Shown here: positions 1 to 8,223 of the stretch, one piece after another
How positions within the stretch are numbered: position 1 is the stretch's first letter
Layout: every line of letters begins with the position of its first letter
Assembly: GCF_030317115.1 (NCBI RefSeq)
Contig: NZ_JASZYF010000003.1
Span: forward strand, 248,001-312,000
DNA length: 64,000 nt
From: Variovorax gracilis
GTDB lineage: Bacteria; Pseudomonadota; Gammaproteobacteria; Burkholderiales; Burkholderiaceae_C
Reading direction: 5' to 3'
Notes under the pieces: generated by a model
The model's database searches: none
Seen by the model: the letters and a program-made list of their open reading frames with translations, nothing else
What the model was told of the DNA's origin: nothing
Translations under genes and position numbers: made by a program

Positions 1-1049
1 CCGACGAAGCCCGAATACGCACCCGCCGAATCAGCCACGCGATCGGGCCCCTGCGTCAATGCGCGGTCGAGCCGCGAGCCCGGATAGCCGTCGAGCACCG
101 CCGCCAGCACCACCAGCGCATAAGGATCGATATCGCCCTTGAACTTGTCCGTGGGGTCGATCTGCGGCACGCGGTACGCGAGCGACACGTAGGCCTGCTC
201 GGCGGGCGCCTTGAACTCGATGCGGCGGATGCCACGCTGCGCGGGTTCGGTGCGCGGCTTGCGAGCCGGCACCGCGCGCGCCGGGATCGAGCCGTAGTAC
301 TTCTCGGCCCAGGCACGCACCTTGGTCACATCGACGTCGCCGGCCACGACGATCGCCGCGTTGGCCGGGGTGTACCAGTGCTTGAAGAAGGCGCGTGCAT
401 CCTCCGGCGTCATCGCGTCGAGATCGCTCATCCAGCCGACCACGGGCCGGTGATACGGCGAGGCGGTGAAGACGGCGGCGTTCTGCTGCTCGCCGAGCAG
501 GGAGCGCGGCTGGTCTTCGGTGCGCATGCGGCGCTCTTCCTTGACAACCTCGATCTCTCGCTTGAATTCGTCGTCCGCCCACTGGTTGTTGCCGAAGCGG
601 TCCGATTCCAGCTTCATCACCTGCTCGAGCTTGTCGGCGGGGATCTGCTGGTAGTACCCGGTGTAGTCGCGGGTGGTGAAGGCGTTTTCGCGCCCGCCGA
701 GGGCGGCGACGCGGCGGGAGAACTCGCCCGGTTTCAGCTCCTTGGTGCCCTTGAACATCATGTGCTCCAGGACGTGGGCAACGCCCGAAGTGCCGTCGAC
801 CTCGTCCATCGAGCCGACCCGGACCCAGAGCATCTGGACCGCAGTGGGTGCCCGGCGGTCGGGCTTCACGATCAAGGTCATGCCGTTGGAAAGCGTGAAC
901 TGCTCGGCCGGCACCGGGGCGGTCGAAGCCGCTGAAGGCGCAGGCGTGGAAGGGGGAGTTTGCGCGTGGACGGGCAGAACCCAGGGCGCCATCAGCACCG
1001 AGGCCAGCACCGCACCAAACGCAGCGCGGCGTGGCGAGGGGTGTTTCAT
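1..1049 (-). CDS. M16 family zinc metalloprotease (pitrilysin-like), C-terminus cut by window edge
   Basis: The start is ATG at 1049 and no stop is reached before base 1, so about 349 N-terminal codons are visible. The protein begins with a basic then hydrophobic signal peptide ending near VHA-QT (residues 1-30), so it is probably exported. The inverted zinc motif HVLEH (HxxEH) sits at residues 92-96, followed by MMFKGT, which is typical of the active half of M16 peptidases. M16 proteins are often encoded as tandem active and inactive copies in beta-proteobacteria, so a second copy may follow beyond the left edge. It is divergent from ftsY with 29 bp between the starts. The substrate is unknown. 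Confidence 0.9.
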   Translation of the reverse strand, partial: MKHPSPRRAAFGAVLASVLMAPWVLPVHAQTPPSTPAPSAASTAPVPAEQFTLSNGMTLIVKPDRRAPTAVQMLWVRVGSMDEVDGTSGVAHVLEHMMFKGTKELKPGEFSRRVAALGGRENAFTTRDYTGYYQQIPADKLEQVMKLESDRFGNNQWADDEFKREIEVVKEERRMRTEDQPRSLLGEQQNAAVFTASPYHRPVVGWMSDLDAMTPEDARAFFKHWYTPANAAIVVAGDVDVTKVRAWAEKYYGSIPARAVPARKPRTEPAQRGIRRIEFKAPAEQAYVSLAYRVPQIDPTDKFKGDIDPYALVVLAAVLDGYPGSRLDRALTQGPDRVADSAGAYSGFV

Positions 1050-1078
1050 AGAATGGCTCGGATTGTAAAAACCACGCA

Positions 1079-2263
1079 ATGTTCAGTTTCTTCAAGAAAA
1101 AACCGCCATCCGAGGCACAAATGCCGTCTGCGGCACCCGCGGAGACGCCGGCCGAGGCGCCCGCAGAGGCGGCGGCACCGGCGAAGTCGGTCTTTTCGCC
1201 TTCCACCTGGTTTGGCGGCAAGCCAGCGGTGGCAGAGCCACCACCGCCTGCGCCGGCGGCCCCGCCCGTTGCTGCACCCGCGCCGGAACCGACCGTTGCC
1301 CCGCCGCCGCCGCCGCCTCCGCCTCCGCCTCCTATGCTCGCACCGGCACCCGCGCCAGCACCGGAGCGCACCGGCTGGCTCGGCAAGCTCAAGAGCGGCC
1401 TGCGCAAGACCGGCAACAGCATCACGGCCGCCTTCGTCAACGCCCAGATCGACGACGCCCTCTACGAAGAACTCGAAGAAGCCCTCCTGATGGCCGATAC
1501 CGGCGTCAAGGCCACGGAGCACCTCCTCGAGGATCTGCGCCGCCGGGTCAAGAGCAACATGGCTACCGACGCCGCACAGGTGAAGGTGCTCCTGGCCGAC
1601 GCGATCGCGGACTTGCTGCGCCCCCTCGAGAAGTCGCTGGTGATCGGGCAGTACACGCCGACCGTGATCATGGTGGCCGGCGTCAACGGCGCGGGCAAGA
1701 CGACGTCGATCGGCAAGCTCACCAAGCACCTGGCCAACGAAGGCGCTTCGGTGCTGCTCGCGGCGGCCGATACCTTCCGGGCGGCAGCGCGCGAGCAATT
1801 GCTGGTCTGGGCCGATCGCAACACGGTGGAAATCGTCAGCCAGGAAGGCGGGGACCCCGCTGCCGTGAGCTTCGACGCGGTCAACGCCGGCAAGGCGCGC
1901 GGCAAGGACGTGGTGCTGGTCGACACGGCCGGCCGGCTGCCAACGCAAATCCACCTGATGGACGAGTTGAAGAAGATCAAGCGCGTGGTCACGCGGGCCG
2001 ATGCGACCGCCCCTCACGAGATCCTGCTGGTGATCGACGGCAACACGGGGCAGAACGCGCTGGCGCAAGTCAGGGCCTTCGACGAAGCCCTGGGCCTGAC
2101 GGGGCTGGTCGTCACCAAGCTGGACGGAACAGCCAAGGGCGGCGTGCTGTGCGCCATCGCCCGCGAGCGGCCGATCCCCGTCTATTTCATCGGGGTGGGC
2201 GAAAAACTGGAAGACCTGGAAACATTCAACGCCCGGGAGTTCGCCCAGGCCCTGCTCGGGTAG
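1079..2263 (+). CDS. ftsY: Signal recognition particle receptor FtsY
   Basis: FtsY is the membrane-associated GTPase that docks SRP-ribosome complexes at the Sec translocon. The 394-aa protein has an acidic, Ala/Pro-rich N-terminal A domain (residues 1-100), an N domain helical bundle, and an SRP-type GTPase domain with the P-loop GVNGAGKTTS near residue 201, DTAGRLPTQ (G3) and TKLDGTAKGG (G4). The A domain includes an uninterrupted run of 11 prolines (bases 1301-1333). The gene is divergent from the M16 protease, an arrangement I recall as common in Burkholderiales. ATG 1079 is the first in-frame start and begins with MFSFFKKK, the usual FtsY opening. Confidence 0.97.
   Translation: MFSFFKKKPPSEAQMPSAAPAETPAEAPAEAAAPAKSVFSPSTWFGGKPAVAEPPPPAPAAPPVAAPAPEPTVAPPPPPPPPPPPMLAPAPAPAPERTGWLGKLKSGLRKTGNSITAAFVNAQIDDALYEELEEALLMADTGVKATEHLLEDLRRRVKSNMATDAAQVKVLLADAIADLLRPLEKSLVIGQYTPTVIMVAGVNGAGKTTSIGKLTKHLANEGASVLLAAADTFRAAAREQLLVWADRNTVEIVSQEGGDPAAVSFDAVNAGKARGKDVVLVDTAGRLPTQIHLMDELKKIKRVVTRADATAPHEILLVIDGNTGQNALAQVRAFDEALGLTGLVVTKLDGTAKGGVLCAIARERPIPVYFIGVGEKLEDLETFNAREFAQALLG
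1301..1333 (+). repeat. CCG/CCT trinucleotide repeat coding for 11 prolines
   Basis: Eleven consecutive proline codons (CCG x5, then alternating CCT and CCG, ending CCT CCT) lie in the FtsY A domain. The tract is a simple-sequence stretch where replication slippage could change length by whole codons. On the other strand it reads as polyglycine/polyarginine, which inflates spurious antisense frames. Confidence 0.9.
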
Positions 2264-2332
2264 AAATCCCGAGCGACCGGAGCGGAGCGGTCTGGCATCA
2301 TCTTCGGCGCAAGAACAAGCCGAGGAGACAAG

Positions 2333-2794
2333 ATGAACACCGCAGCCGCCCCGCTGACGGGCAGCGACAGGAAAGTCGACCGACTGCTCGCGCACTATGG
2401 CGAAAGCCACCAGAACCCGATCAACGAGGCCATTCACATGGTGGCGATCCCGGCCATCATGTTCAGCATCGTCGGGCTGCTTTTTGCGCTGCACCCCTGG
2501 GTGGCCTATGCATTCGTGGCGGCGAGCCTCGTGTACTACGCGATGCTGCGGTCTCCCGCGTTCCTGATCACCATGCTCATGGGTACTGTCGCGCTGATCG
2601 CGGCAGTTCAGGCGCTGGGCGATCTTGTTTTTCCGGTTTCCGCCGCTATTTTTGTCGTGGCATGGATTTTCCAGTTCATCGGCCACAAGATCGAAGGCAG
2701 GAAACCTTCCTTCTTCGAAGACATCCAATACCTCTGGGTCGGCCCGCTGTTCGTCCTGTCAAGGATCTTCCTGCGACTCGGGATCCGCTGGTAG
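2333..2794 (+). CDS. Mpo1-like (DUF962) integral membrane protein
   Basis: This 153-aa protein is mostly membrane: about four hydrophobic segments span residues 37-125. It has the family features near the N-terminus, HYGESHQNPINEAIH (conserved His and Asn-Pro), and a C-terminal FIGHKIEGRKPSFFEDIQY block. The yeast member Mpo1 is an iron-dependent dioxygenase acting on 2-hydroxy fatty acids; whether this bacterial member does the same is inference. GAGGAGA lies just before ATG 2333. It stands alone between ftsY and rpoH on the same strand, about 70 bp after ftsY. Confidence 0.85.
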   Translation: MNTAAAPLTGSDRKVDRLLAHYGESHQNPINEAIHMVAIPAIMFSIVGLLFALHPWVAYAFVAASLVYYAMLRSPAFLITMLMGTVALIAAVQALGDLVFPVSAAIFVVAWIFQFIGHKIEGRKPSFFEDIQYLWVGPLFVLSRIFLRLGIRW

Positions 2795-2874
2795 GGCGTC
2801 GCCGTCGCCGATTCGGGCATTTGTCCATGGGCAGACGCTATCGACCCGATTAAAAATAGGTGGGAACCCTTACC

Positions 2875-2904
2875 TTAGCACTCCCTCTAACCGAGTGCTA
2901 ATAT
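2875..2904 (+). promoter_or_regulatory. CIRCE operator (HrcA site) overlapping the rpoH promoter
   Basis: TTAGCACTC (2875-2883), nine bases, then GAGTGCTAA (2893-2901) is an exact match to the CIRCE inverted repeat bound by the heat-shock repressor HrcA. It overlaps a plausible sigma-70 promoter: -35 TTAGCA (2875-2880), an 18-bp spacer, -10 TAATAT (2899-2904). HrcA bound here would block RNA polymerase. Transcription would begin near 2911, leaving a leader of about 30 nt before the rpoH ATG at 2941. The operator match is direct; the promoter assignment is inference. Confidence 0.9.
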
Positions 2905-2940
2905 GGTCAGCATATGGCCAAGAACGAAGGAGTTTCCCGA

Positions 2941-3882
2941 ATGACAACACTGTCTGGAGCCTCTGCCAACCAGCTTGCCGTCGCCAATCCGTGGTCGATG
3001 GTGCCCCCGCTGGGTAACCTGGACGCCTACATCTCGGCAGCCAACCGCTTGCCGCTGCTGACGCTCGAGGAAGAGCAGGGCTACGCGCGCAAATTGCGCG
3101 ACAACAACGATCTCGAAGCCGCTGGTGCGCTGATCCTGTCTCACCTGCGCCTCGTCGTCTCCATTTCCCGCCAATACCTGGGCTACGGGCTGCCGCACGG
3201 CGACCTGATCCAGGAGGGCAATGTCGGCCTGATGAAAGCCGTGAAGCGCTTCGACCCCGACCAGGGCGTGCGGCTGGTGAGCTACGCCATGCACTGGATC
3301 AAGGCGGAGATTCACGAGTACATCCTGAAGAACTGGCGCATGGTCAAGGTCGCGACGACCAAGGCCCAGCGCAAGCTGTTCTTCAACCTGCGCTCGATGA
3401 AGCAGGGCTTCAAGGCCGATTCCGCCGCTGCCGATGGTGGGACGCACCGCGACACCCTGAGCCCTGACGAGGTCTCGCAGATGGCGACCCGGTTGAACGT
3501 CAAGCCCGAAGAAGTGCTGGAGATGGAAACACGCCTCTCCGGAGGCGACGTTCTGCTCGACCCGAGCCCGTCCGACGACGGCGACGAAGGCTTCGGCCCC
3601 ATTGCCTACCTCGCGGACGCGAGCCAGGAGCCGACAGCCCAGCTCGAATCGCAGCAGCGCGACCGTCTTTCGACCGACGGCATCTCGACCGCCCTGGAAG
3701 CCCTGGACGATCGCAGCCGCCGCATCGTGGAAGAGCGTTGGCTCAAGGTCAACGACGATGGCTCGGGCGGCATGACCTTGCACGACCTGGCAGCGGTCTA
3801 CGGCGTGAGCGCCGAGCGCATCCGCCAGATCGAAGTGGCGGCCATGAAGAAGATGAAGAAGGCGCTGGCGGAATACGCTTGA
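2941..3882 (+). CDS. rpoH: RNA polymerase heat-shock sigma factor RpoH (sigma-32)
   Basis: RpoH directs RNA polymerase to heat-shock promoters. The 313-aa protein has sigma region 2 (LILSHLRLVVSISRQYLGYG, then DLIQEGNVGLMKAVKRFDP and YAMHWIKAEI), the RpoH box QRKLFFNLRSMK that separates sigma-32 from other sigma-70 proteins, and region 4 ending ERIRQIEVAAMKKMKKAL. I chose ATG 2941 because AAGGAG (2927-2932) precedes it by 8 nt; an in-frame ATG at 2914 has no ribosome binding site and lies almost at the predicted transcription start. It is under a CIRCE operator and ends in a strong hairpin terminator. Confidence 0.96.
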   Translation: MTTLSGASANQLAVANPWSMVPPLGNLDAYISAANRLPLLTLEEEQGYARKLRDNNDLEAAGALILSHLRLVVSISRQYLGYGLPHGDLIQEGNVGLMKAVKRFDPDQGVRLVSYAMHWIKAEIHEYILKNWRMVKVATTKAQRKLFFNLRSMKQGFKADSAAADGGTHRDTLSPDEVSQMATRLNVKPEEVLEMETRLSGGDVLLDPSPSDDGDEGFGPIAYLADASQEPTAQLESQQRDRLSTDGISTALEALDDRSRRIVEERWLKVNDDGSGGMTLHDLAAVYGVSAERIRQIEVAAMKKMKKALAEYA

Positions 3883-3897
3883 GCGTCTCCCAACCCG

Positions 3898-3926
3898 AAA
3901 AAGCCCGGCCTCGTGCCGGGCTTTTT
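3898..3926. terminator. Bidirectional rho-independent terminator
   Basis: The hairpin AAAAAGCCCGGC-CTCGT-GCCGGGCTTTTT has a GC-rich 7-bp core with an A-run on one side and a T-run on the other, so it works in both directions. It lies 15 bp after the rpoH stop and 4 bp from the stop of the convergent minus-strand gene. Confidence 0.93.
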
Positions 3927-3930
3927 GGTT

Positions 3931-4764
3931 TCAGGGCTCCCCGCCCGTTCGCTTCGACAGGGTCCGCAGCGCGCGCCGCACGATGTAGCGCGTCTCGGCC
4001 ACGTCGCTTTCCAAAAGCCAGCGCGCGCAAGTCTCTTCGACCCAGTCAGGCTGGGTCCGGCTGGCGTCATTGAGCCAGTTGGCGACCGAGTTCTGCACGT
4101 ACCGGCTGGGGTCCGCGCGCAGCGGCTCCAGCAATTCCACTCCAGCCCACGGCTCGGCCTTCAGCCGCTCGATCTGCGCGCACCAGACGCCCCGGGGGCG
4201 GGTGAGTTCGCTGGCGAAGCGGCGGATGTTCGGGTCAGGATCCATCACCCACGGCTGAAGAAGCCGCAGCGCATCGTCAAGCGACCGGATCGTCGCGTCC
4301 CGCACCGCCATCCAGGCCATTTCACGCACGCCGAAATGCAAATCCGCGGCAAAGCGGCGAACCGCGCCCAGTTGCTCGGGCAACACAAGCCCCGACATGG
4401 CGATCCACTGCGTCGCCCAGCAGCGCGCCACGTCGCTGGGATGGGTGGCCAGCAGATGCGCCACGGCATCGGGTTCCGGATGCTGCGCCGTCAGGTCATA
4501 GAGCGCGCGGGCGATGTGGCCGTGGCGCTGCATCGGCTTGAAGGCCGCCAGCATCGCGAAGGTATCGCTCAGACGCTCGCTGCCGGGATCGAGCCCGATG
4601 TGGCTCGCCACGCTGCGCGCCAGGCGAGGGAGTTCAAGCGCCAGGAACTCGTTCAGGTTGACGGTTTCCAGCAAACCGTCGTTGAGGGCATCCAGCACTT
4701 CCGGCGGAATCAGGGCAATGCGGAAAGCGCCTTTTCGCCGCCGGAGATGATCGACGCTGCCCAC
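3931..4764 (-). CDS. DNA alkylation repair protein, AlkC-like (COG4335)
   Basis: This 277-aa protein is nearly all alpha-helical with HEAT-like repeats. The stretch DPSRYVQNSVANWLNDASRT followed by TRYIVRRALRTL matches the conserved C-terminal region of AlkC/AlkD-type glycosylases, which remove N3/N7-alkylated purines without flipping the base. The start is GTG 4764; no better ATG is seen upstream. It lies 10 bp after the SCO gene and is probably the last gene of the oxidase assembly operon, an odd place for a repair enzyme. Family assignment is by motif recognition; the activity is not proven. Confidence 0.75.
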   Translation of the reverse strand: MGSVDHLRRRKGAFRIALIPPEVLDALNDGLLETVNLNEFLALELPRLARSVASHIGLDPGSERLSDTFAMLAAFKPMQRHGHIARALYDLTAQHPEPDAVAHLLATHPSDVARCWATQWIAMSGLVLPEQLGAVRRFAADLHFGVREMAWMAVRDATIRSLDDALRLLQPWVMDPDPNIRRFASELTRPRGVWCAQIERLKAEPWAGVELLEPLRADPSRYVQNSVANWLNDASRTQPDWVEETCARWLLESDVAETRYIVRRALRTLSKRTGGEP

Positions 4765-4774
4765 GGCGCCCGGC

Positions 4775-5404
4775 TCAGGACTTCAGCAGGGCCTTGATGT
4801 CCGACACCATCGCCGGCACGCCCGCGCCGTAGCGCGCGTAGAGGCGCAAGCGGCCCTGCGGGTCGTACACGAAGCTGGCCGCCGAGTGGTCCATCGAATA
4901 GCTGGTGGGCGTCTTGCCGTCCACCTTCTTGAAATAGACCTTGAAGTCCTTCGTCATGGCCGCGAGCTGGTCGGGCGTCGGAATCAGCGCGACGAAGGAC
5001 GGGTCGAACGCGCCCATGTAGGCCTTCATCACCTCCGGCGTGTCGCGCGCCGGATCGACGGTGACGAACAGCACCTGCAACTTGTCGCCGTCCGCGCCGA
5101 GCTGTTGCTTGACCTGCGCCATTTCCGACATGGTGGTCGGGCAGACATCCGGGCACTGGACATAGCCGAAGAACAGCACGACCGCCCTGCCCTTGAAGTC
5201 GGCCATCGTCCGAACGCGGCCCTCGGCGTCGGTCAGCGAGAAATCCTTCGCGTAGTCCGCGCCCGTGATATCGACCGCATTGAAGCTGGGCTTGGACTCG
5301 GTGCAGGCCGCGAGATTCACGCCCGCAATGGCAGCCACGCCAGCCCAGGTCGCCGTCCTCACCATCCATTGGAGAGCTTGCCGCTTGTTCATTGAATGCT
5401 TCAT
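4775..5404 (-). CDS. SCO1/SenC family copper chaperone for cytochrome oxidase
   Basis: This 209-aa protein has an N-terminal hydrophobic segment ending LAAC (about residue 34), a likely lipobox that would anchor it in the outer face of the inner membrane. A thioredoxin fold follows with the copper motif CPDVC and the conserved downstream His in [15 protein letters not shown] proteins deliver copper to the CuA site of oxidase subunit II. The start ATG 5404 overlaps the cyoE stop in an ATGA junction (5401-5404); a second in-frame ATG lies four codons later. Confidence 0.92.
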   Translation of the reverse strand: MKHSMNKRQALQWMVRTATWAGVAAIAGVNLAACTESKPSFNAVDITGADYAKDFSLTDAEGRVRTMADFKGRAVVLFFGYVQCPDVCPTTMSEMAQVKQQLGADGDKLQVLFVTVDPARDTPEVMKAYMGAFDPSFVALIPTPDQLAAMTKDFKVYFKKVDGKTPTSYSMDHSAASFVYDPQGRLRLYARYGAGVPAMVSDIKALLKS

Positions 5405-6306
5405 CGCAGGTAGTGATCGACCAGGAGCGCCGCGAACAGCACGCTCAAGTGGATCAGTGAAAAACGGAAAGTCTTGCGCGCCAGCGCGTCGGAATAGTTT
5501 CGCCACAGCGCGAAGGCGTAGCCGGTGAAACCGATGCTCACCCCGACGGCGACCGCAAGGTAGAGCCAGCCGCTCATGCCGTAGATGAAAGGCATCAGGC
5601 AGGCCGCGAACAGGATGAAGGTGTAGAGCAGCACCTGCAGGCGCGTGAACTCGTTGCCGTGCGTCACCGGCAGCATCGGGAGCCCCGCCTTGCGGTAGTC
5701 CTCGACACGGTAGAGCGCCAGCGCCCAGAAGTGCGGCGGCGTCCACAGGAAGATGATGAGGAAGAGGATCAGGGCCTCGGGCCCGACCTCGCCCGTCATC
5801 GCCGCCCAGCCCAGCACCGGCGGCATCGCGCCGGAGGCGCCGCCGATCACGATGTTCTGCGGCGTGAGCGGCTTGAGGATCACGGTGTAGATCACCGCGT
5901 AGCCGACGAAAGTGGCGAAGGTGAGCCACATGGTCAGCGGGTTCACCGTGAACCACAGCAGCAACGACCCGATCGCGCACAGCGCAGCAGAGAAGATCAG
6001 CGCCTGCCGGTCGCTCAGTTGGCCGCGTGCCGTCGGCCGCCACGCGGTCCGCTTCATCTTGGCATCGATGCCCTTTTCGACCAGGCAGTTGAAGGCCGCG
6101 GCGGCGCCGGCGACCAGCCAGATGCCGAGGCAGGCGAGCGCGCCCTGCTGCAAGTCGGCGAGGGTCGGCACGCCGGGCACCGCGAGCACCATGCCGATCA
6201 GTGCGCAGAAGACGATCAACTGCACGACGCGCGGCTTGGTCAGCGCGTAGAACTGGCGCAGGACGCTGGCGGTCGTCGGGCCGTGGACGGAGGCAGGTGC
6301 GCTCAT
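5401..6306 (-). CDS. cyoE: Protoheme IX farnesyltransferase (heme O synthase)
   Basis: CyoE/CtaB adds a farnesyl tail to heme B, giving heme O, the precursor of heme A. The 301-aa polytopic protein has the UbiA-type Asp-rich motif in [19 protein letters not shown] (near residue 70) and a second acidic loop [15 protein letters not shown]. About nine membrane helices are visible. Start ATG 6306 (MSAPAS) overlaps the ctaA stop by ATGA (6303-6306) and its own stop overlaps the SCO start, so the three are very probably translationally coupled. Confidence 0.96.
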   Translation of the reverse strand: MSAPASVHGPTTASVLRQFYALTKPRVVQLIVFCALIGMVLAVPGVPTLADLQQGALACLGIWLVAGAAAAFNCLVEKGIDAKMKRTAWRPTARGQLSDRQALIFSAALCAIGSLLLWFTVNPLTMWLTFATFVGYAVIYTVILKPLTPQNIVIGGASGAMPPVLGWAAMTGEVGPEALILFLIIFLWTPPHFWALALYRVEDYRKAGLPMLPVTHGNEFTRLQVLLYTFILFAACLMPFIYGMSGWLYLAVAVGVSIGFTGYAFALWRNYSDALARKTFRFSLIHLSVLFAALLVDHYLR

Positions 6307-7490
6307 CGGGCAACCTCCATTCCGTTGCTGCGCGCGCCTGCCGCCGCGATCACCGTGGCGCGTTCGCGCCGGCTTTCGCAGATCGTCCAGGTGAGCACTA
6401 CCGCGAGCGCTGCTGCGCCGCCGGTGTGCAGCACGGCCGCCGCGAGAGGCCAACCAAGCAGTACGTTGCCCAATCCGGTCGCGAGCTGAAGCAGGGCCAG
6501 GCCTGCCAGCCAGCGCCCATGGGCGCGCAACGGGGCGACACCGTGAAGGCGCCAGGCCAACGCGCCGATGGCGACGAACACGACGTAGGCCATGAGCCGA
6601 TGCGCGTAGTGGATGGCGGTCAGCGACGCAAAATCGATGGGGGCGCCGCCCGTCGTCTCGCCGAGCTGGCGCCAGATATGGAAGCCCTGGGCGAAGTTCA
6701 TGGGAGGCCACCAGCTGCCCTGGCAAGTGGGGAATTGCGTGCACGCGAGGACCGCATAGTTGGTGCTGACCCAGCCGCCCAACGCAATCTGCAGCGCCAA
6801 CAGTGCGGTCGTCACGATCAGCAGCGTGCGCAGCGCGGAAGGCACGGCCGTGGGCGCGCGTTGCGCCGCCGCCTGCTGGTAGCGAACGGCCTGGATGCAC
6901 AGCAGCGCCAGCAGCACGACGGCGCCCAGCAGATGAAGGGTGACGATCGCCGGATAGAGCTTCCAGGTTACGGTCATCGCGCCGAACGCGCCTTGCAGGC
7001 ACACCCACGCCAGCGTGGCGGCGGGCCACCATGCGCTGAGCGGCTTTTCACCGACGTGCTCGGCCATGCGCTGGCGGCGCCGCGCAATCCAGGTCGAGAC
7101 CGCCAGCGCGAGGATCAGCACCCCGACGCCGGTCGCCAGGTAGCGGTGGACCATTTCGACCCACGCCTTGCTGTGCGTGACCGGGCCGGTCGGCTGCGCG
7201 GCCTGCGCCATGGCGATGTCGTGGCGCGCGCCGAGCGGGCTGGCATTGCCGTAGCAGCCGGGCCAGTCGGGGCAACCGAGGCCCGAATCGGTCAGGCGGG
7301 TGAACGCGCCGAACAGGGTCAGGTCGAAAGTCAGGAACAGCGTGAGCACGGTCAGCGCATGGAGGCGTCTCGCAGCTCCGCTGCCGGCATTGCGCCGCCA
7401 GACCCAGAGCAACGGGCCCAGGGCGATCAGCACGCCCACCGCCATGAGCCAGGCGATCGGTGTGAGGTCGTAGAGCGAAGTCGTGTCCAT
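6303..7490 (-). CDS. ctaA: Heme A synthase (COX15/CtaA)
   Basis: CtaA oxidises the C8 methyl of heme O to a formyl group, producing heme A for the aa3 oxidase. The 395-aa protein has about eight membrane helices with conserved histidines for heme ([40 protein letters not shown]) and a loop [16 protein letters not shown] with two cysteines, seen in COX15-type enzymes. I chose ATG 7490 (MDTTSLYDL); a longer upstream frame would run into the preceding gene, whose stop is at 7498. It is followed directly by cyoE. Confidence 0.96.
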   Translation of the reverse strand: MDTTSLYDLTPIAWLMAVGVLIALGPLLWVWRRNAGSGAARRLHALTVLTLFLTFDLTLFGAFTRLTDSGLGCPDWPGCYGNASPLGARHDIAMAQAAQPTGPVTHSKAWVEMVHRYLATGVGVLILALAVSTWIARRRQRMAEHVGEKPLSAWWPAATLAWVCLQGAFGAMTVTWKLYPAIVTLHLLGAVVLLALLCIQAVRYQQAAAQRAPTAVPSALRTLLIVTTALLALQIALGGWVSTNYAVLACTQFPTCQGSWWPPMNFAQGFHIWRQLGETTGGAPIDFASLTAIHYAHRLMAYVVFVAIGALAWRLHGVAPLRAHGRWLAGLALLQLATGLGNVLLGWPLAAAVLHTGGAAALAVVLTWTICESRRERATVIAAAGARSNGMEVAR

Positions 7491-7497
7491 GGCGAAA

Positions 7498-8223
7498 TCA
7501 GCGACCCGGCTCGTCCCACGAGGAGGACGCACGCAGCAGGCGGTCGAGGTCACGCTTGGCGCGACTCGCGCCAGCGGTGTCCATACGGGCGGGGAAACGC
7601 ATCATCCAGTTGCCCATGGGGTCGACCACGAAAAAATGCTCCGCCAGTGCATGCCCGGCACTGGGGGCGAGCCACTGCGCGAGTTGCGCCGCAGGCACGC
7701 GCACCACAGTCGCGCCGCGAAGGCCGTTGTCGAGGCGCTCGGGGATGGGCGCGGTATCGCTGACGATCCAGACGCGGTCGAGTCGATCTTTTTCGCGACC
7801 CAGGCTTTCGCGCAGTTGGCGCTGCAGGTAAAGCTGCTGCTCGCACAGCGCGTCGCAACCGGCATCGCCCACTGCGACGAGCAGCCACTGGCCCTTGAAG
7901 GACGACAACTGGACCGGTTTGCCGTCACGCAGGGTGCCGGTGATGTTCGGTACCGGGCGCTGGGGATCGACGAGTTCTCCGTACACGCTGCGACCCTCGG
8001 GGCGGATCACGTAGTAAGTGAAGTACGACGCGATCACCGGCGCCGCGCAGCACAGCAGCACGGCGATCATCTTCCAGCGGCCGAGCACCGTCCGCCGGCC
8101 CTCGGCCCCGGCGAGCGCCTGGCGCGGCGACGGCATCGAATGCACGGTCAGCCCGAGCGGCTCGTCAGCCACGGCGTGCAGCGCGTGCGCGGCGGAAGGG
8201 GGCGATGAGTTGGAACCAGACAT
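7498..8223 (-). CDS. Thioredoxin-like membrane protein of the oxidase assembly cluster
   Basis: The product is up to 241 aa. It has one transmembrane helix (IAVLLCCAAPVIASYFTYYVI) preceded by basic residues, then a soluble domain with DGKPVQLSSFKGQWLLVAVG and GCDALC, a CxxxC pair placed like the copper motif of SCO proteins, and FFVVDPMGNWMMRF near the end. I read it as a diverged SCO/thioredoxin-fold protein facing the periplasm. The start is uncertain: ATG 8223 overlaps the SURF1 gene by 59 nt and no start has a good ribosome binding site; GTG 8172 would leave an 8-nt overlap. I know it only as a conserved unnamed neighbour of ctaA. Confidence 0.8.
   Translation of the reverse strand: MSGSNSSPPSAAHALHAVADEPLGLTVHSMPSPRQALAGAEGRRTVLGRWKMIAVLLCCAAPVIASYFTYYVIRPEGRSVYGELVDPQRPVPNITGTLRDGKPVQLSSFKGQWLLVAVGDAGCDALCEQQLYLQRQLRESLGREKDRLDRVWIVSDTAPIPERLDNGLRGATVVRVPAAQLAQWLAPSAGHALAEHFFVVDPMGNWMMRFPARMDTAGASRAKRDLDRLLRASSSWDEPGR

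Noticed and set aside
31..1440. Long minus-strand open frame with polyglycine N-terminus
   Set aside because: It is the antisense of the FtsY proline tract joined to an off-frame reading of the M16 protease; the protease frame with signal peptide and HxxEH is the real one.
2264..2332. Possible terminator after ftsY (GACCG/CGGTC hairpin)
   Set aside because: The stem is short and no T-run follows, so it is not convincing.
2914..2940. Upstream ATG start for rpoH
   Set aside because: It lacks a ribosome binding site and lies at the predicted transcription start; ATG 2941 has AAGGAG at proper distance.
4775..6313. Single 512-residue protein joining CyoE and SCO
   Set aside because: The SCO frame is open upstream into cyoE, but the upstream part is an off-frame reading. 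CyoE and SCO have their own starts and an ATGA junction.
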